Position numbers and translations under genes: made by a program
In this document: piece by piece, positions 35,898 through 45,106 of the stretch
Layout of the letters: the number at the start of each line of letters is the position of its first letter
Numbering within the stretch: position 1 is the stretch's first letter
Assembly (NCBI GenBank): GCA_947644195.1
Contig: CANRZB010000002.1
Location: 98,889 to 162,888 of the forward strand
From: an uncultured Clostridium sp.
GTDB taxonomy: Bacteria; Bacillota; Clostridia; Lachnospirales; Lachnospiraceae
Direction: 5' to 3'
DNA: 64,000 bases
Notes under the pieces: generated by a model
What the model saw: the letters and a program-made list of their open reading frames with translations, nothing else
Databases searched by the model: none
Told to the model about the DNA's origin: nothing

Positions 35898-36461
35898 ATG
35901 CAATACCATCGTTCACCATTTTTGACCGCACTATTCTCTCTGGCTCTGATCCTGTGTCTCATAGGATTTATTGGGACACTACTTTTTTTCTCTCCTAAGA
36001 GCATTCCAGTTGCTGTAATAATCTATGCTTTCTGGTGTATCATGATCTTATTTTTTCTATATAAGATCTTTTCTCTCTCCCACCGCAAAGTGTTTTTTCA
36101 AAAAGGCGTATACTCTCTCCACGACTTAGATGATATTGATGGAATTGATTTTGAAACTCTGACCTGTGACATTTTGATTGCCAATGGATTTGAAACTGCC
36201 GAAAACACACAAGCTAGTATTGATTTTGGTGTCGATGTACTGGCAATCAAAGACGGTATTACTTATGCCATCCAATGCAAACGCTATCATAAGCCGGTCG
36301 GCATCGAGGCCATTCAGCAAATCTATGCCGGACGAGCCTATTATGAATGTCATGTAGCAGTTGTTTTAACCAATCAGTATTTTACCACCAATGCCCATAA
36401 ATTAGCGGATAAACTAGGTGTTGTCTTATGGGACCGGGACATGCTGGCACAACTATTATAA
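35898..36461 (+). CDS. Membrane-anchored Mrr-type restriction endonuclease-like protein
   Basis: A 187-residue protein with two N-terminal transmembrane helices (about 9-32 and 38-57) and a C-terminal Mrr-like nuclease domain (about 82-187). The PD-(D/E)XK core is visible: FETLTCDILIANGF, Asp in DFGVDVLAI and the QCKRY motif carrying Gln and Lys, followed by IQQIYAGRAYY. Mrr-type enzymes cut DNA, often methylated DNA, but membrane-tethered members have no settled role. AGGAGG lies 6 bases before the ATG at 35898. It is 40 bases from the nuclease-helicase gene in the same direction and probably cotranscribed with it. Confidence 0.85.
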   Translation: MQYHRSPFLTALFSLALILCLIGFIGTLLFFSPKSIPVAVIIYAFWCIMILFFLYKIFSLSHRKVFFQKGVYSLHDLDDIDGIDFETLTCDILIANGFETAENTQASIDFGVDVLAIKDGITYAIQCKRYHKPVGIEAIQQIYAGRAYYECHVAVVLTNQYFTTNAHKLADKLGVVLWDRDMLAQLL

Positions 36462-36501
36462 ATCCATAGAACCCAACTCTTCATGAAAGGAGGCCCCTGA
36501 C

Positions 36502-38937
36502 ATGAGTACAGAAATGTATGAATGTAAAATATCCGTCCGCAATCTGGTAGAATTTATATTGCGGTCCGGTGACCTGACTACCTCCTCTACTGGACTGCGA
36601 GACACAGATGCCATGCAGGAAGGTACACGTATCCATAAAAAATTACAGCGGCAGGGTGGATTCTCTTACCAGGCGGAAGTACCGCTTCGGCATAGTACAA
36701 ACATAGAACGGGATGGGATTTCCTTCCAAATCACGATAGAGGGGCGGGCAGATGGAATTTTTCCGGATGAATCTGGAACCGTTGTTGATGAAATCAAAGG
36801 CGTCTATCATGATATTTCAGCTATGACAGAACCTCTTCCCGTTCATCGTGCCCAAGCTTTATGCTATGCTTTTATCTATGCCACTGACCATTCGTTGGAA
36901 CAAATCAGCATCCGCTTGACCTATTGCTATATTCCAACAGAAGAAGTACGCTATTTTCGGGAAGAAATGGACTATGAATCCCTCTCCCTCTGGTATCATG
37001 ACCTTCTTGACCGTTATTCTGAATGGATCTCCTGGCAATTACACTGGCAGGAAACCCGCAACACATCCATCCGCAACCTGGACTTTCCTTTTTCATACCG
37101 AGATGGACAGGCCGATCTGGTGAAAGGCGTCTATCAGTCCATCCTGCGCAGAAAACGGTTATTTATTGAGGCTCCCACAGGCGTAGGCAAAACCATAGCC
37201 ACTTTGTATCCAGCTGTCAAATCTATTGGTGAAGGTCTGTCAGAAAAAATATTCTATCTGACCGCCAAGACCATCACGCGCACCGTGGCAGAAGAAACGT
37301 TTTCCCTATTGGCATTTCAGGGAATGAAGTTAAAGTCCGTTACTATCACGGCAAAAGAAAAAATCTGTATCTTAGACAAGCCACGCTGCAATCCTGCAAC
37401 CTGCCCCCGTGCCAACGGCCATTTTGACCGGGTAAATGATGCGGTATTTGATCTGTTAAACCACGAGTATCAGATTACAAGAAAAATCATAGAACAGTAT
37501 GCCGAAAAATATGAAGTTTGCCCGTTTGAAATGTGTCTGGATACTGCCACCTGGACAGATGCAGTAATCGGCGACTATAATTATACGTTTGATCCAACCA
37601 GCCATTTAAAGCGCTTTTTTGCTGGTGACATTTCTAAAGATTACACGTTCCTGATCGACGAGGCACATAATCTGGTAGACCGTGGACGCGATATGTATTC
37701 CGCCCATTTAATCAAAGAAGATTTTCTGGCAACCAAAAAAGAGGCCAAGAAGTACAGCAAAAAACTAACCAATGCACTAGAAAACTGTAACCGAGCCCTG
37801 TTGGCCCTAAAACGGGAATGTGACGAAGTCTTGCAATGTACTCCTGCCATGGTAGATTCTTTTCTTCTGAAATTGTTGCATCTATCTACCGTATTTGATG
37901 TCTTTTTTCAGGAGGGTAATTCACCAGATCATACGATCCCACAGGATACCATGGATTATTTATTAAACTTTTATTTTACGATAAGGGATTTTCTCAATAT
38001 CTATGAGTTATTAGATGAAAAATACATGATTTATGCCGATTATGGAGAACAGGGAGCCTTCCGGTTACATTTGCAATGTATGGATCCCTCTACCAATCTC
38101 GATCTATGCCTCAACAAAGGCAGAGCAGCCATCTTTTTCTCCGCCACCTTACTTCCTGTGAAATATTACATGGAACAACTGGCAGGCAGAGAAGAGGATT
38201 ATGCGGTCTACGCCCCCTCTCCTTTTCCAACGGAAAACCGCTTATTAATGATTGGTCAGGGTGTCAGCACCAAATACACAAGACGCGGACCAGCAGAATA
38301 TCAGCGTATCGCTTCCTATATTATCCGTTTTATCGAAGCCAAAATTGGAAATTATCTGCTATTTTTTCCGTCCTACCGCATGATGTCAGAAATACAAACC
38401 TATCTGGAAGAAACTTTACAGAATCAAGCGAATGCCAATCCTTCCCTGGGCGCATACCGTTTATTTCCCCAAAACACTTCCATGACGGAAAAAGACCGGG
38501 AAGATTTTCTGTCACATTTCCAGGATAACGATAACCAGTCTGCCATCGGATTATGTGTCCTGGGTGGAATATTTGGAGAAGGAATCGACCTGACGGACAG
38601 CCAGCTAATTGGCGCCGTTATCATTGGAACTGGCTTGCCGATGGTCTGCACAGAGAACGAATTGTTCCGGGAATATTACGACAAACAGAATAAGAATGGG
38701 TTTACTTATGCCTATCAATATCCGGGCATGAATAAGGTTTTGCAGGCAGCAGGACGAGTAATCCGTACCGACACTGACCGGGGTGCTATCCTGCTGCTGG
38801 ATGAACGCTTCCTGCAAAGTAGTTACCAGCAGCTTTTCCCCCGCGAATGGTTTCCCCACTATATTGTAAACCCCGACTCAATGATGATGGAACTAAATAA
38901 ATTCTGGAGCAGTTCCCAGCATAACAAAGAGAAATAA
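36502..38937 (+). CDS. Cas4-like nuclease fused to XPD/DinG-type Fe-S DNA helicase
   Basis: 811-residue DNA helicase. The N-terminal PD-(D/E)XK-like part has His in GTRIHKKL (about 45), Asp in GRADG (about 84) and DEIKG (about 96-100). The helicase has Walker A EAPTGVGKT (223-231), a Cys-rich insertion for an Fe-S cluster (Cys near 289, 296, 301, 340 and 345), DEAH at 386-389 and the late AAGRVIRTDTDRGAI arginine-finger motif. The closest known types are DinG/XPD family 5'-3' helicases with an added nuclease-like domain, seen in many Firmicutes. Probable role: repair or processing of structured or foreign DNA. A strong GGAGG precedes the ATG. It ends 37 bases from convergent argJ. Confidence 0.92.
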   Translation: MSTEMYECKISVRNLVEFILRSGDLTTSSTGLRDTDAMQEGTRIHKKLQRQGGFSYQAEVPLRHSTNIERDGISFQITIEGRADGIFPDESGTVVDEIKGVYHDISAMTEPLPVHRAQALCYAFIYATDHSLEQISIRLTYCYIPTEEVRYFREEMDYESLSLWYHDLLDRYSEWISWQLHWQETRNTSIRNLDFPFSYRDGQADLVKGVYQSILRRKRLFIEAPTGVGKTIATLYPAVKSIGEGLSEKIFYLTAKTITRTVAEETFSLLAFQGMKLKSVTITAKEKICILDKPRCNPATCPRANGHFDRVNDAVFDLLNHEYQITRKIIEQYAEKYEVCPFEMCLDTATWTDAVIGDYNYTFDPTSHLKRFFAGDISKDYTFLIDEAHNLVDRGRDMYSAHLIKEDFLATKKEAKKYSKKLTNALENCNRALLALKRECDEVLQCTPAMVDSFLLKLLHLSTVFDVFFQEGNSPDHTIPQDTMDYLLNFYFTIRDFLNIYELLDEKYMIYADYGEQGAFRLHLQCMDPSTNLDLCLNKGRAAIFFSATLLPVKYYMEQLAGREEDYAVYAPSPFPTENRLLMIGQGVSTKYTRRGPAEYQRIASYIIRFIEAKIGNYLLFFPSYRMMSEIQTYLEETLQNQANANPSLGAYRLFPQNTSMTEKDREDFLSHFQDNDNQSAIGLCVLGGIFGEGIDLTDSQLIGAVIIGTGLPMVCTENELFREYYDKQNKNGFTYAYQYPGMNKVLQAAGRVIRTDTDRGAILLLDERFLQSSYQQLFPREWFPHYIVNPDSMMMELNKFWSSSQHNKEK

Positions 38938-38974
38938 TTCGCAATACCGCATCAAAAAACTAAGCCATCCGTAA

Positions 38975-40219
38975 TTAAGAGCGATAATCTCCATTTATTT
39001 TCACATAATCATAAGTCAGATCACATCCCCATGCTTTTGCCTGCGCTTCCCCCTGATGAAGATGAATCATAATAGATATCTCATCCTCTGCCAAAATTTT
39101 AGCTGCTTGTTCCTCAGAAAACGGGATACCAGAACCATCTCGACAAACCGCCACAGTACCTACAGTGGATGCCAGATCAACATCTACCTTGGCAATATCA
39201 AACTCCGCGTCCGCATAACCAATGGCACAGAGAATTCTACCCCAATTGGCATCCTCGCCAAACATTGCACATTTGAACAAAGGCGAGCGGATCACGCTTT
39301 TGGCAATCACAATCGCAGTCTCCTGGTCTGGACATCCCCTGCAAGTACATTCCAAAAATTTAGAAGCCCCTTCTCCATCCGCTGCTAACATTTTGGTCAT
39401 ATGAAGCATTACGAGATACAGTGCCTGCCGAAAACGCTGATAATCTTCTCCATCCGCTGTAATCTCTGAATTCCCTGCGTTTCCGTTTGCCATAACACTT
39501 ACCATGTCATTCGTAGAAGTATCTCCATCTATACTCAGACAATTGTAAGTAATTTTAACAATATCACCCAAAGCCTTTTGCAACATTTCTGCACAAATTG
39601 CCACATCCGTCGTCACAAAATTTAAGGTCGTTGCCATATTGGGATGAATCATTCCACTCCCTTTTGCCATCCCGCCCAAACGACAGGTCTTGCCTGCTAT
39701 TTCAAACTCAACTGCAACCTCTTTAGGCACTGTATCTGTCGTCATGATCGCTGTAACCGCATCGGAATGACCATCAACGGACAATCCATTTACCAGTTCC
39801 TGCATATAAGCGGCAAATGGATCTACAGACAACGGCTCTCCAATCACGCCCGTCGAAGCAACAATGACTTCCTCCGCCTGGATTCCCAATGCCTCCGCAG
39901 CCAACACACTGACCCGCTCTGCTACTTCCTCCCCATCTGGATTGCAGGTATTCGCATTTTTCGAATTTACAATCACTGCCCTGGCAGTATTTCCACTCTT
40001 TACCAGGTGATCTTGCGTTACTATGATGGGAGCACCCTTTACCTTATTTTTCGTATATACTGCGGCAGCCTGACATAGCGTTTCACTATATACCATACCC
40101 AGATCATTTTTTTTCCGATCTGGATTAATACCACAATTTAATCCATTGGCAACAAATCCTTGGGCGGCACAAACTCCCCCCTCTACATATTGATAACCTT
40201 CGCATCTTTCCTTTGTCAT
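38975..40219 (-). CDS. argJ: Bifunctional ornithine acetyltransferase / N-acetylglutamate synthase
   Basis: Moves the acetyl group from N-acetylornithine to glutamate in the cyclic arginine pathway, and may also use acetyl-CoA. About 414 residues. The self-cleavage and catalytic Thr is in HPNMATTLNF (about 197), where the precursor splits into alpha and beta chains. Also visible: VNSKNANTCN and the CLSIDGDTSTNDMV block. The start is ATG at 40219 with GGAG about 11 bases upstream; upstream in-frame codons are unlike the family. No other arg gene is adjacent. Confidence 0.95.
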   Translation of the reverse strand: MTKERCEGYQYVEGGVCAAQGFVANGLNCGINPDRKKNDLGMVYSETLCQAAAVYTKNKVKGAPIIVTQDHLVKSGNTARAVIVNSKNANTCNPDGEEVAERVSVLAAEALGIQAEEVIVASTGVIGEPLSVDPFAAYMQELVNGLSVDGHSDAVTAIMTTDTVPKEVAVEFEIAGKTCRLGGMAKGSGMIHPNMATTLNFVTTDVAICAEMLQKALGDIVKITYNCLSIDGDTSTNDMVSVMANGNAGNSEITADGEDYQRFRQALYLVMLHMTKMLAADGEGASKFLECTCRGCPDQETAIVIAKSVIRSPLFKCAMFGEDANWGRILCAIGYADAEFDIAKVDVDLASTVGTVAVCRDGSGIPFSEEQAAKILAEDEISIMIHLHQGEAQAKAWGCDLTYDYVKINGDYRS

Positions 40220-40320
40220 ATTATTCCACTTTCTCCTTTTTCCACGTGTGCATTTCATTCGTATCCACTCATGCATCCCCCGTGCAAATCAGATTAATGA
40301 AAAGACAACGGAAAGACACA

Positions 40321-41811
40321 TTACTGTAATTTTGTCAGTTTGACCGCTACAACACGGTCCACTTTATAGGTGCATTTTTTGTATTGACAGCTTGCAAATA
40401 CATGGTAGAGATATGTCCCATAGACAGCGGAACCCATAGCCATTTCTGGCAGCTTCGTCTTTTTCAGCAAAGCATTTTTCTTAATCCCACCCGTTTTCGT
40501 CGGCGAACTGAGAGATGGTTTAAAGGATCTGACCTGTGACATATAACCGACTGCGCTGCTAACTTGCTTGGAACTTCTGGTTATATACAGATATCCGTCA
40601 GCGTCAAAAGAAATCGCCCTGGTCCGGTTCGGTATCGCCATATAATAGGTTTGCTGCAACGCAATTTTACCATTGGAATCCTTCGTCAGAGAATAACCAT
40701 AAGCATTTGTTGTAGCTGTTGCATGATAAGCACCTACCCATAAAATATTATTATAATACGTCATGTAAGAACCCGTTGTCAAGATCGGCAGGGTATCTGT
40801 AAATGAGGTTAATTCATAATACTGGTTACCACTTCCTATCGCCTGGGTAATAACCTCATACGGAAAATAGGATACATACTTTTTCTGTGTCACCCAAATA
40901 TTTTTCCCATCATAAGCCATTGCATTTAATTTCGTTTTATTCGGCATGACAATGGTCGTGATATAAGCTTTCGTTGCTTTATTGATTACATAAATGACGG
41001 ATTCATCATCACCTGACTTATCGTATGCAGAAACTAACAGATAGCCGCCTGCCAAACAAGCTGCCTGTGGAATCATTTTGCTTGATGCAAAACCGGCGAC
41101 ATTAGTATTTTTCATTCCTGGTATTGCAAAAGTCCTGGTGTAATTTGCATTTTTTAACACCGAGAATTTCTTATAGGAATTGGACTTTTTAAATTTTGCT
41201 TTGCTAGAATAGGTCTTCCCAGCCGTGGACGTTGCTGATACTTTACCCGTCGTCGCACTATAGACAACAGAAAGTGGACTTTCCACCTGACCAGTGCCAT
41301 TTTTCCGGTAAGCGGAAATTTTAAAATAATAGGTCTGGTTCTGTAATAATGATTTTTTCACATATTTAACCGTTGCCCCTGAAGTAATTGTCTTCAGTTT
41401 GGAATAGCTGCCATTCTTTGATGTGCTGTAATAAATATAGTAACCATCCGCATTGCTGACTTTGTTCCAATATAATTTAACTCGTTTACTGCCACCCCGT
41501 ATACCGGTAACCAATGGGGTAACCGGAGCAGTGACTGGTACTGTTGTTGCAGAGATTGTCGCTGTCGCTGCCGGTGGATTCGCAGACGGCATATTGCTCG
41601 GTTCCGCAGATGCCGTTCCACTAGGTGCGGCTGTACCACTGTTTTTCTCGTTCCCTTGCACGTTCGCTGGCATGATTCCCGCTGACTTCTTCGCCAGCCC
41701 ACTGCCTCTCGCTGTTTGAACGGTTTGTGCCTCTGATCGAATAGCCACTCCGCTGACACTGCCAAGAAGCAGCGCTAAAACTAATATCATCGCAATTTCT
41801 TTTCTTTTCAT
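40321..41811 (-). CDS. Secreted Fn3-domain protein with propeller-like C-terminal region
   Basis: 496-residue exported protein. The signal peptide (about 1-28) is followed by an Ala/Ser/Pro-rich stretch (about 30-100), one Fn3 domain (about 98-190, VKLYWNKVSNADGYYIYYSTSKNGSY) and a C-terminal region of about 280 residues. That region has recurring beta-strand patterns (YLLVSAYDKSG, NAMAYDGKNIWVTQ, ISFDADGYLYIT) suggesting a beta-propeller. No catalytic motif is recognised. The Fn3 style matches those of the GH5 enzyme and the lysine-tail protein. Function unknown; surface adhesion or ligand binding is a guess. It is monocistronic, lying between argJ and the ABC operon. Confidence 0.72.
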   Translation of the reverse strand: MKRKEIAMILVLALLLGSVSGVAIRSEAQTVQTARGSGLAKKSAGIMPANVQGNEKNSGTAAPSGTASAEPSNMPSANPPAATATISATTVPVTAPVTPLVTGIRGGSKRVKLYWNKVSNADGYYIYYSTSKNGSYSKLKTITSGATVKYVKKSLLQNQTYYFKISAYRKNGTGQVESPLSVVYSATTGKVSATSTAGKTYSSKAKFKKSNSYKKFSVLKNANYTRTFAIPGMKNTNVAGFASSKMIPQAACLAGGYLLVSAYDKSGDDESVIYVINKATKAYITTIVMPNKTKLNAMAYDGKNIWVTQKKYVSYFPYEVITQAIGSGNQYYELTSFTDTLPILTTGSYMTYYNNILWVGAYHATATTNAYGYSLTKDSNGKIALQQTYYMAIPNRTRAISFDADGYLYITRSSKQVSSAVGYMSQVRSFKPSLSSPTKTGGIKKNALLKKTKLPEMAMGSAVYGTYLYHVFASCQYKKCTYKVDRVVAVKLTKLQ

Positions 41812-41980
41812 CAGACCAACATCCTTTCTGTGATTACATCCCTATGATTTTATTTCTACCTTCCTATACAAATTTAGGCAAAAAATTTGTCATTGCTTTG
41901 ATGTAAATTTCACAGATTTATGTCAGTTTTGATCAATTAAGAAATCATATACCCCATTACCCTTTTACAACAATAATGCC

Positions 41981-42868
41981 TCATTCTTCTGTATACGATG
42001 CTCGGTCAGATGCAAATAATAAATAGACATCATCCAAAGAAGGCATTACCTCCTGATACTCCAATTCCTCGATCCTTTGATCTGAAACCACCCGCAGATA
42101 AATTCCATCCTGTCCCTGCCGAATCTGGCTGATACGATATTTCTGCCCAATTTTCTTCATGTTTTTCTGGTGGCAGACAATCTCATAAACATGCCCCCTT
42201 GCCTTAGATAGCCAATCTTCCGGGGACTCACAGCCTATCATTTCCCCGCTTTTCATGATCATAATCTGGTCCGCTACACATTCCACATCGCTGATAATAT
42301 GCGTTGCCAAAATCACTGTCTTATCTATTGCTTCCTCTGCGATCATATTGCGCATCGCTATCCTTTCATTAGGATCCAGTCCCGCTGTCGGTTCATCCAA
42401 AATAAGAACAGACGGTTTCCCCAAAACCGCTTGCGCAAACAGCAGTCTCCGTTTCATTCCTCCAGAAAGTTCCGAAAACCGCTTCCGTGTATGTGCGGCC
42501 AAATGAACTTTCTCCATAATCTCTGTAATCTCGCATTGCACTCCCACCGAACCAACATCCATTCCCTTGAGCACTGCCATATATTCCATAAATTCCCGAA
42601 TCCGCATATTTTGATAACCAACAGATTCCTGTGGCAAATATCCCACCATTCCTCGATAGCGTTCTCCCATCGTTCGGATATCTTCTCCCTCTACCAGCAC
42701 CTGACCGGAATCCTGTAGCAGGTTACAGGACAAAATCTTTATTAAAGTAGACTTCCCGGCTCCATTTTCCCCCAAAAAACCGTACAGTCCGTTTTCCATC
42801 TGCAAGGAAAAATCATGTAACGCTTCTACTTCCCCATAACGTTTACATATTTTCTTTAATTCTAACAT
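41981..42868 (-). CDS. ABC transporter ATP-binding protein (ABC-2 exporter type)
   Basis: ATPase of about 295 residues that should power the adjacent permease. Walker A is GENGAGKS (about 35-42), the Q-loop region is VGYLPQE, the signature is LSGGMKRR and Walker B is SVLILDEPTAGLDP. The architecture and the presence of a C-terminal extension of about 80 residues match exporters of the CcmA/NatA/bacitracin-resistance class rather than importers. The start at 42868 has AAAGGAG 8 bases upstream; 17 in-frame codons before it are rejected. It is the last gene of the operon starting at 49838. Confidence 0.93.
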   Translation of the reverse strand: MLELKKICKRYGEVEALHDFSLQMENGLYGFLGENGAGKSTLIKILSCNLLQDSGQVLVEGEDIRTMGERYRGMVGYLPQESVGYQNMRIREFMEYMAVLKGMDVGSVGVQCEITEIMEKVHLAAHTRKRFSELSGGMKRRLLFAQAVLGKPSVLILDEPTAGLDPNERIAMRNMIAEEAIDKTVILATHIISDVECVADQIMIMKSGEMIGCESPEDWLSKARGHVYEIVCHQKNMKKIGQKYRISQIRQGQDGIYLRVVSDQRIEELEYQEVMPSLDDVYLLFASDRASYTEE

Positions 42869-42946
42869 TTCCTGCTCTCCTTTCCACAGATGAGTCAACA
42901 TTCCTTTTCCGAAACTCATTCAACCTGCACCTTCCAATATGAAACA

Positions 42947-45082
42947 TCACATAATAAAAGCCAATGGAATCACAGCCAAAACCACTGTCGCAACTACGGA
43001 CAAAATCTGACTATACAACTTCCGTTGTATAAATTTTCCCAACGCTCCTACCATAAACAGATATAGAATTCGAAGTAGATAACTTATTGCCACTAACTCT
43101 CCTATTCGAAACCCGGAAAATGCAGAACAATTCCGTAGGCTAGCTGCTGAAGCCTGCCATTCTTGCAGACGAAATGCCTGCTTGACACAGAAAAACCAAG
43201 GGATATATGCTACTCCTGCTATCAAAACCGCAAAAATTCCATTTAAGATCCATTTGTGTTTGCGTAATTTTTGTTTGCCAAGCTTCGTGCTGTTACTTAT
43301 TGCCTCCATGCCCTGCCATTGCTCCATCCCCCACAATCGACTTCCTAATGCCACCATGAGCAAAATTCCCACAATATCACAAAAACGCAAATAACTACCA
43401 GGAATATTTGCTCCCAGCAACATATCATAGCCCTTTTCATATACAAAGGCTGTATTAGGATATTTCGCCAAATATTCCCCATACTCTAAGATCCTCTGTG
43501 CCGGTACCTGCTTTTCTAACTCATCCATCGCCACAGAACTGGCAGTCTCTGTATAGCGGTCTCCATTTTTTTCCAGGTCCTCTGATAACCATTGCAATTT
43601 CTGGCAAATTTCACGGATCTCTTCCAGTTTTGTATCAGAATATGCGCCTGCAAATCCTCGAATGTATTCTCTATAATAATAGTCTTCTGATTCATAAATT
43701 TGATCTTCCGGGGGCTGATAAAATGTAACCGTACAAAATGTAGCAGCCATAAGTAATAACCATCCTTTTTCCATAATCAGGTTTTTACGGATTTCCCAGA
43801 AGAGCATAGAGCGTTTTCCTCTCCTATTTGTAAATAGGAAAGGAAACTTTCTCATTCGTTCCCACGTTTTATTTCTTATTTCTTTTCCTCTGATGGAATC
43901 CTTATTTTTTTTTCTCGCCGCTCCCTTACGTTCCACCCATCTCCTGCCAATTAAATTCCTTTTCTCAAATCCAGAGGGTCGAATCCTGCCTTTCCAGATC
44001 GCAGACAAAACCAAGAGAAAAAATGTTCCTGCCAAAAAGGCAAACAAACCTTGATACCAAACTGGATAACCTAAGAGGTTGACAGCCTGATACCCTGCTA
44101 ACATCCTGCTTTGATCTATGCAGCGCAACGGAGACAACAAACTAATCATTCCACCTCGATTGGAAACACGGATCCCGGCCATTGCATAATACGAAACACC
44201 TCCCGCACATGCGCCCGTTATAAAAAGCAAACGGCTATCTCTGATTGTCACGGCCATGAAAAAAAATATGGTGTACAAAAACAGATACCCTAATACTTTA
44301 CTACAAAAAAACAATACCAAAAACGCCGCCACTGTGAGCGGTTTCTCTACTGCTTGATATCCTGGAATACTTTGAATCATTTCATGCCAAGCATGAAATT
44401 GATAAGACTGTGCATAGACAATAAGCTTGATTGCCAGAACAAAAATCACACTAAGAGACAGCAGAATTGCTCCTAATAACCACTTTATCCTAACAATTTT
44501 ACTAGTCCCATTTTTGGTGCTACAGAGCAATGCTGTGACATTCATTTCATATTCGAATGTAATCAGACGAAATACATAGAGTACAAGAAGCAATGCAATC
44601 ACTCCATCAATGATGTCTGTCTGCAAAAACAGGGCAATTCCCCTACCAGCCGTGAAAGCAATCTGATCCCCATGTAAATCTGCATATATTTTTTTATATT
44701 TTTCCTGTAGACGGCTCAGATAGTCCTTTTCCTGATATCCTGGTAAACCTCCTGGCCCCCCCGATTGCACCCTATCCAGATAATCGCCATAACCGGCAAT
44801 CTCTTCCATCTCCTGTAGAACAATTCTTTTTTCGGGAGAATACACCATATCCTCCTCCAAGATCTGCTCTGACAAAACTTCCATGGATTCTTCCGGCGTC
44901 ATGCCAGAAATACTTTGAACTGTTTTCAGATACTGCTCTGGCAGGAAATCGTCGTCCAAATAAACTGTCCCGATTTTTAAATACAATAGAAGTGGAATGA
45001 TTGCAAGCAGTATGAACCAAATCCACAGATAGCGGTCAAACTGTCTCGCTTTTTTCCATTCCATTGCGAATAACTGCTTCAT
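42947..45082 (-). CDS. Double-length ABC-2 type permease
   Basis: 711-residue membrane protein that appears to be two ABC-2 permease halves in one chain. The first half starts MKQLFAMEWKKARQFDRYLWIWFILLA, followed by a large extracytoplasmic loop and five further helices. A second start-like segment, MLFWEIRKNLIMEKGWLLLMAATFC (about 415-440), repeats the same layout of amphipathic entry, helix, large loop and helices. A single chain could therefore form the whole translocation path with an ATPase dimer. Large-loop permeases of this size occur in bacteriocin-immunity and lipid II-targeting peptide resistance exporters. AAAGGA precedes the ATG. The substrate is unknown. Confidence 0.82.
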   Translation of the reverse strand: MKQLFAMEWKKARQFDRYLWIWFILLAIIPLLLYLKIGTVYLDDDFLPEQYLKTVQSISGMTPEESMEVLSEQILEEDMVYSPEKRIVLQEMEEIAGYGDYLDRVQSGGPGGLPGYQEKDYLSRLQEKYKKIYADLHGDQIAFTAGRGIALFLQTDIIDGVIALLLVLYVFRLITFEYEMNVTALLCSTKNGTSKIVRIKWLLGAILLSLSVIFVLAIKLIVYAQSYQFHAWHEMIQSIPGYQAVEKPLTVAAFLVLFFCSKVLGYLFLYTIFFFMAVTIRDSRLLFITGACAGGVSYYAMAGIRVSNRGGMISLLSPLRCIDQSRMLAGYQAVNLLGYPVWYQGLFAFLAGTFFLLVLSAIWKGRIRPSGFEKRNLIGRRWVERKGAARKKNKDSIRGKEIRNKTWERMRKFPFLFTNRRGKRSMLFWEIRKNLIMEKGWLLLMAATFCTVTFYQPPEDQIYESEDYYYREYIRGFAGAYSDTKLEEIREICQKLQWLSEDLEKNGDRYTETASSVAMDELEKQVPAQRILEYGEYLAKYPNTAFVYEKGYDMLLGANIPGSYLRFCDIVGILLMVALGSRLWGMEQWQGMEAISNSTKLGKQKLRKHKWILNGIFAVLIAGVAYIPWFFCVKQAFRLQEWQASAASLRNCSAFSGFRIGELVAISYLLRILYLFMVGALGKFIQRKLYSQILSVVATVVLAVIPLAFIM

Positions 45083-45106
45083 CTGCCTGTCCTTTCCTCA
45101 ATCAAA

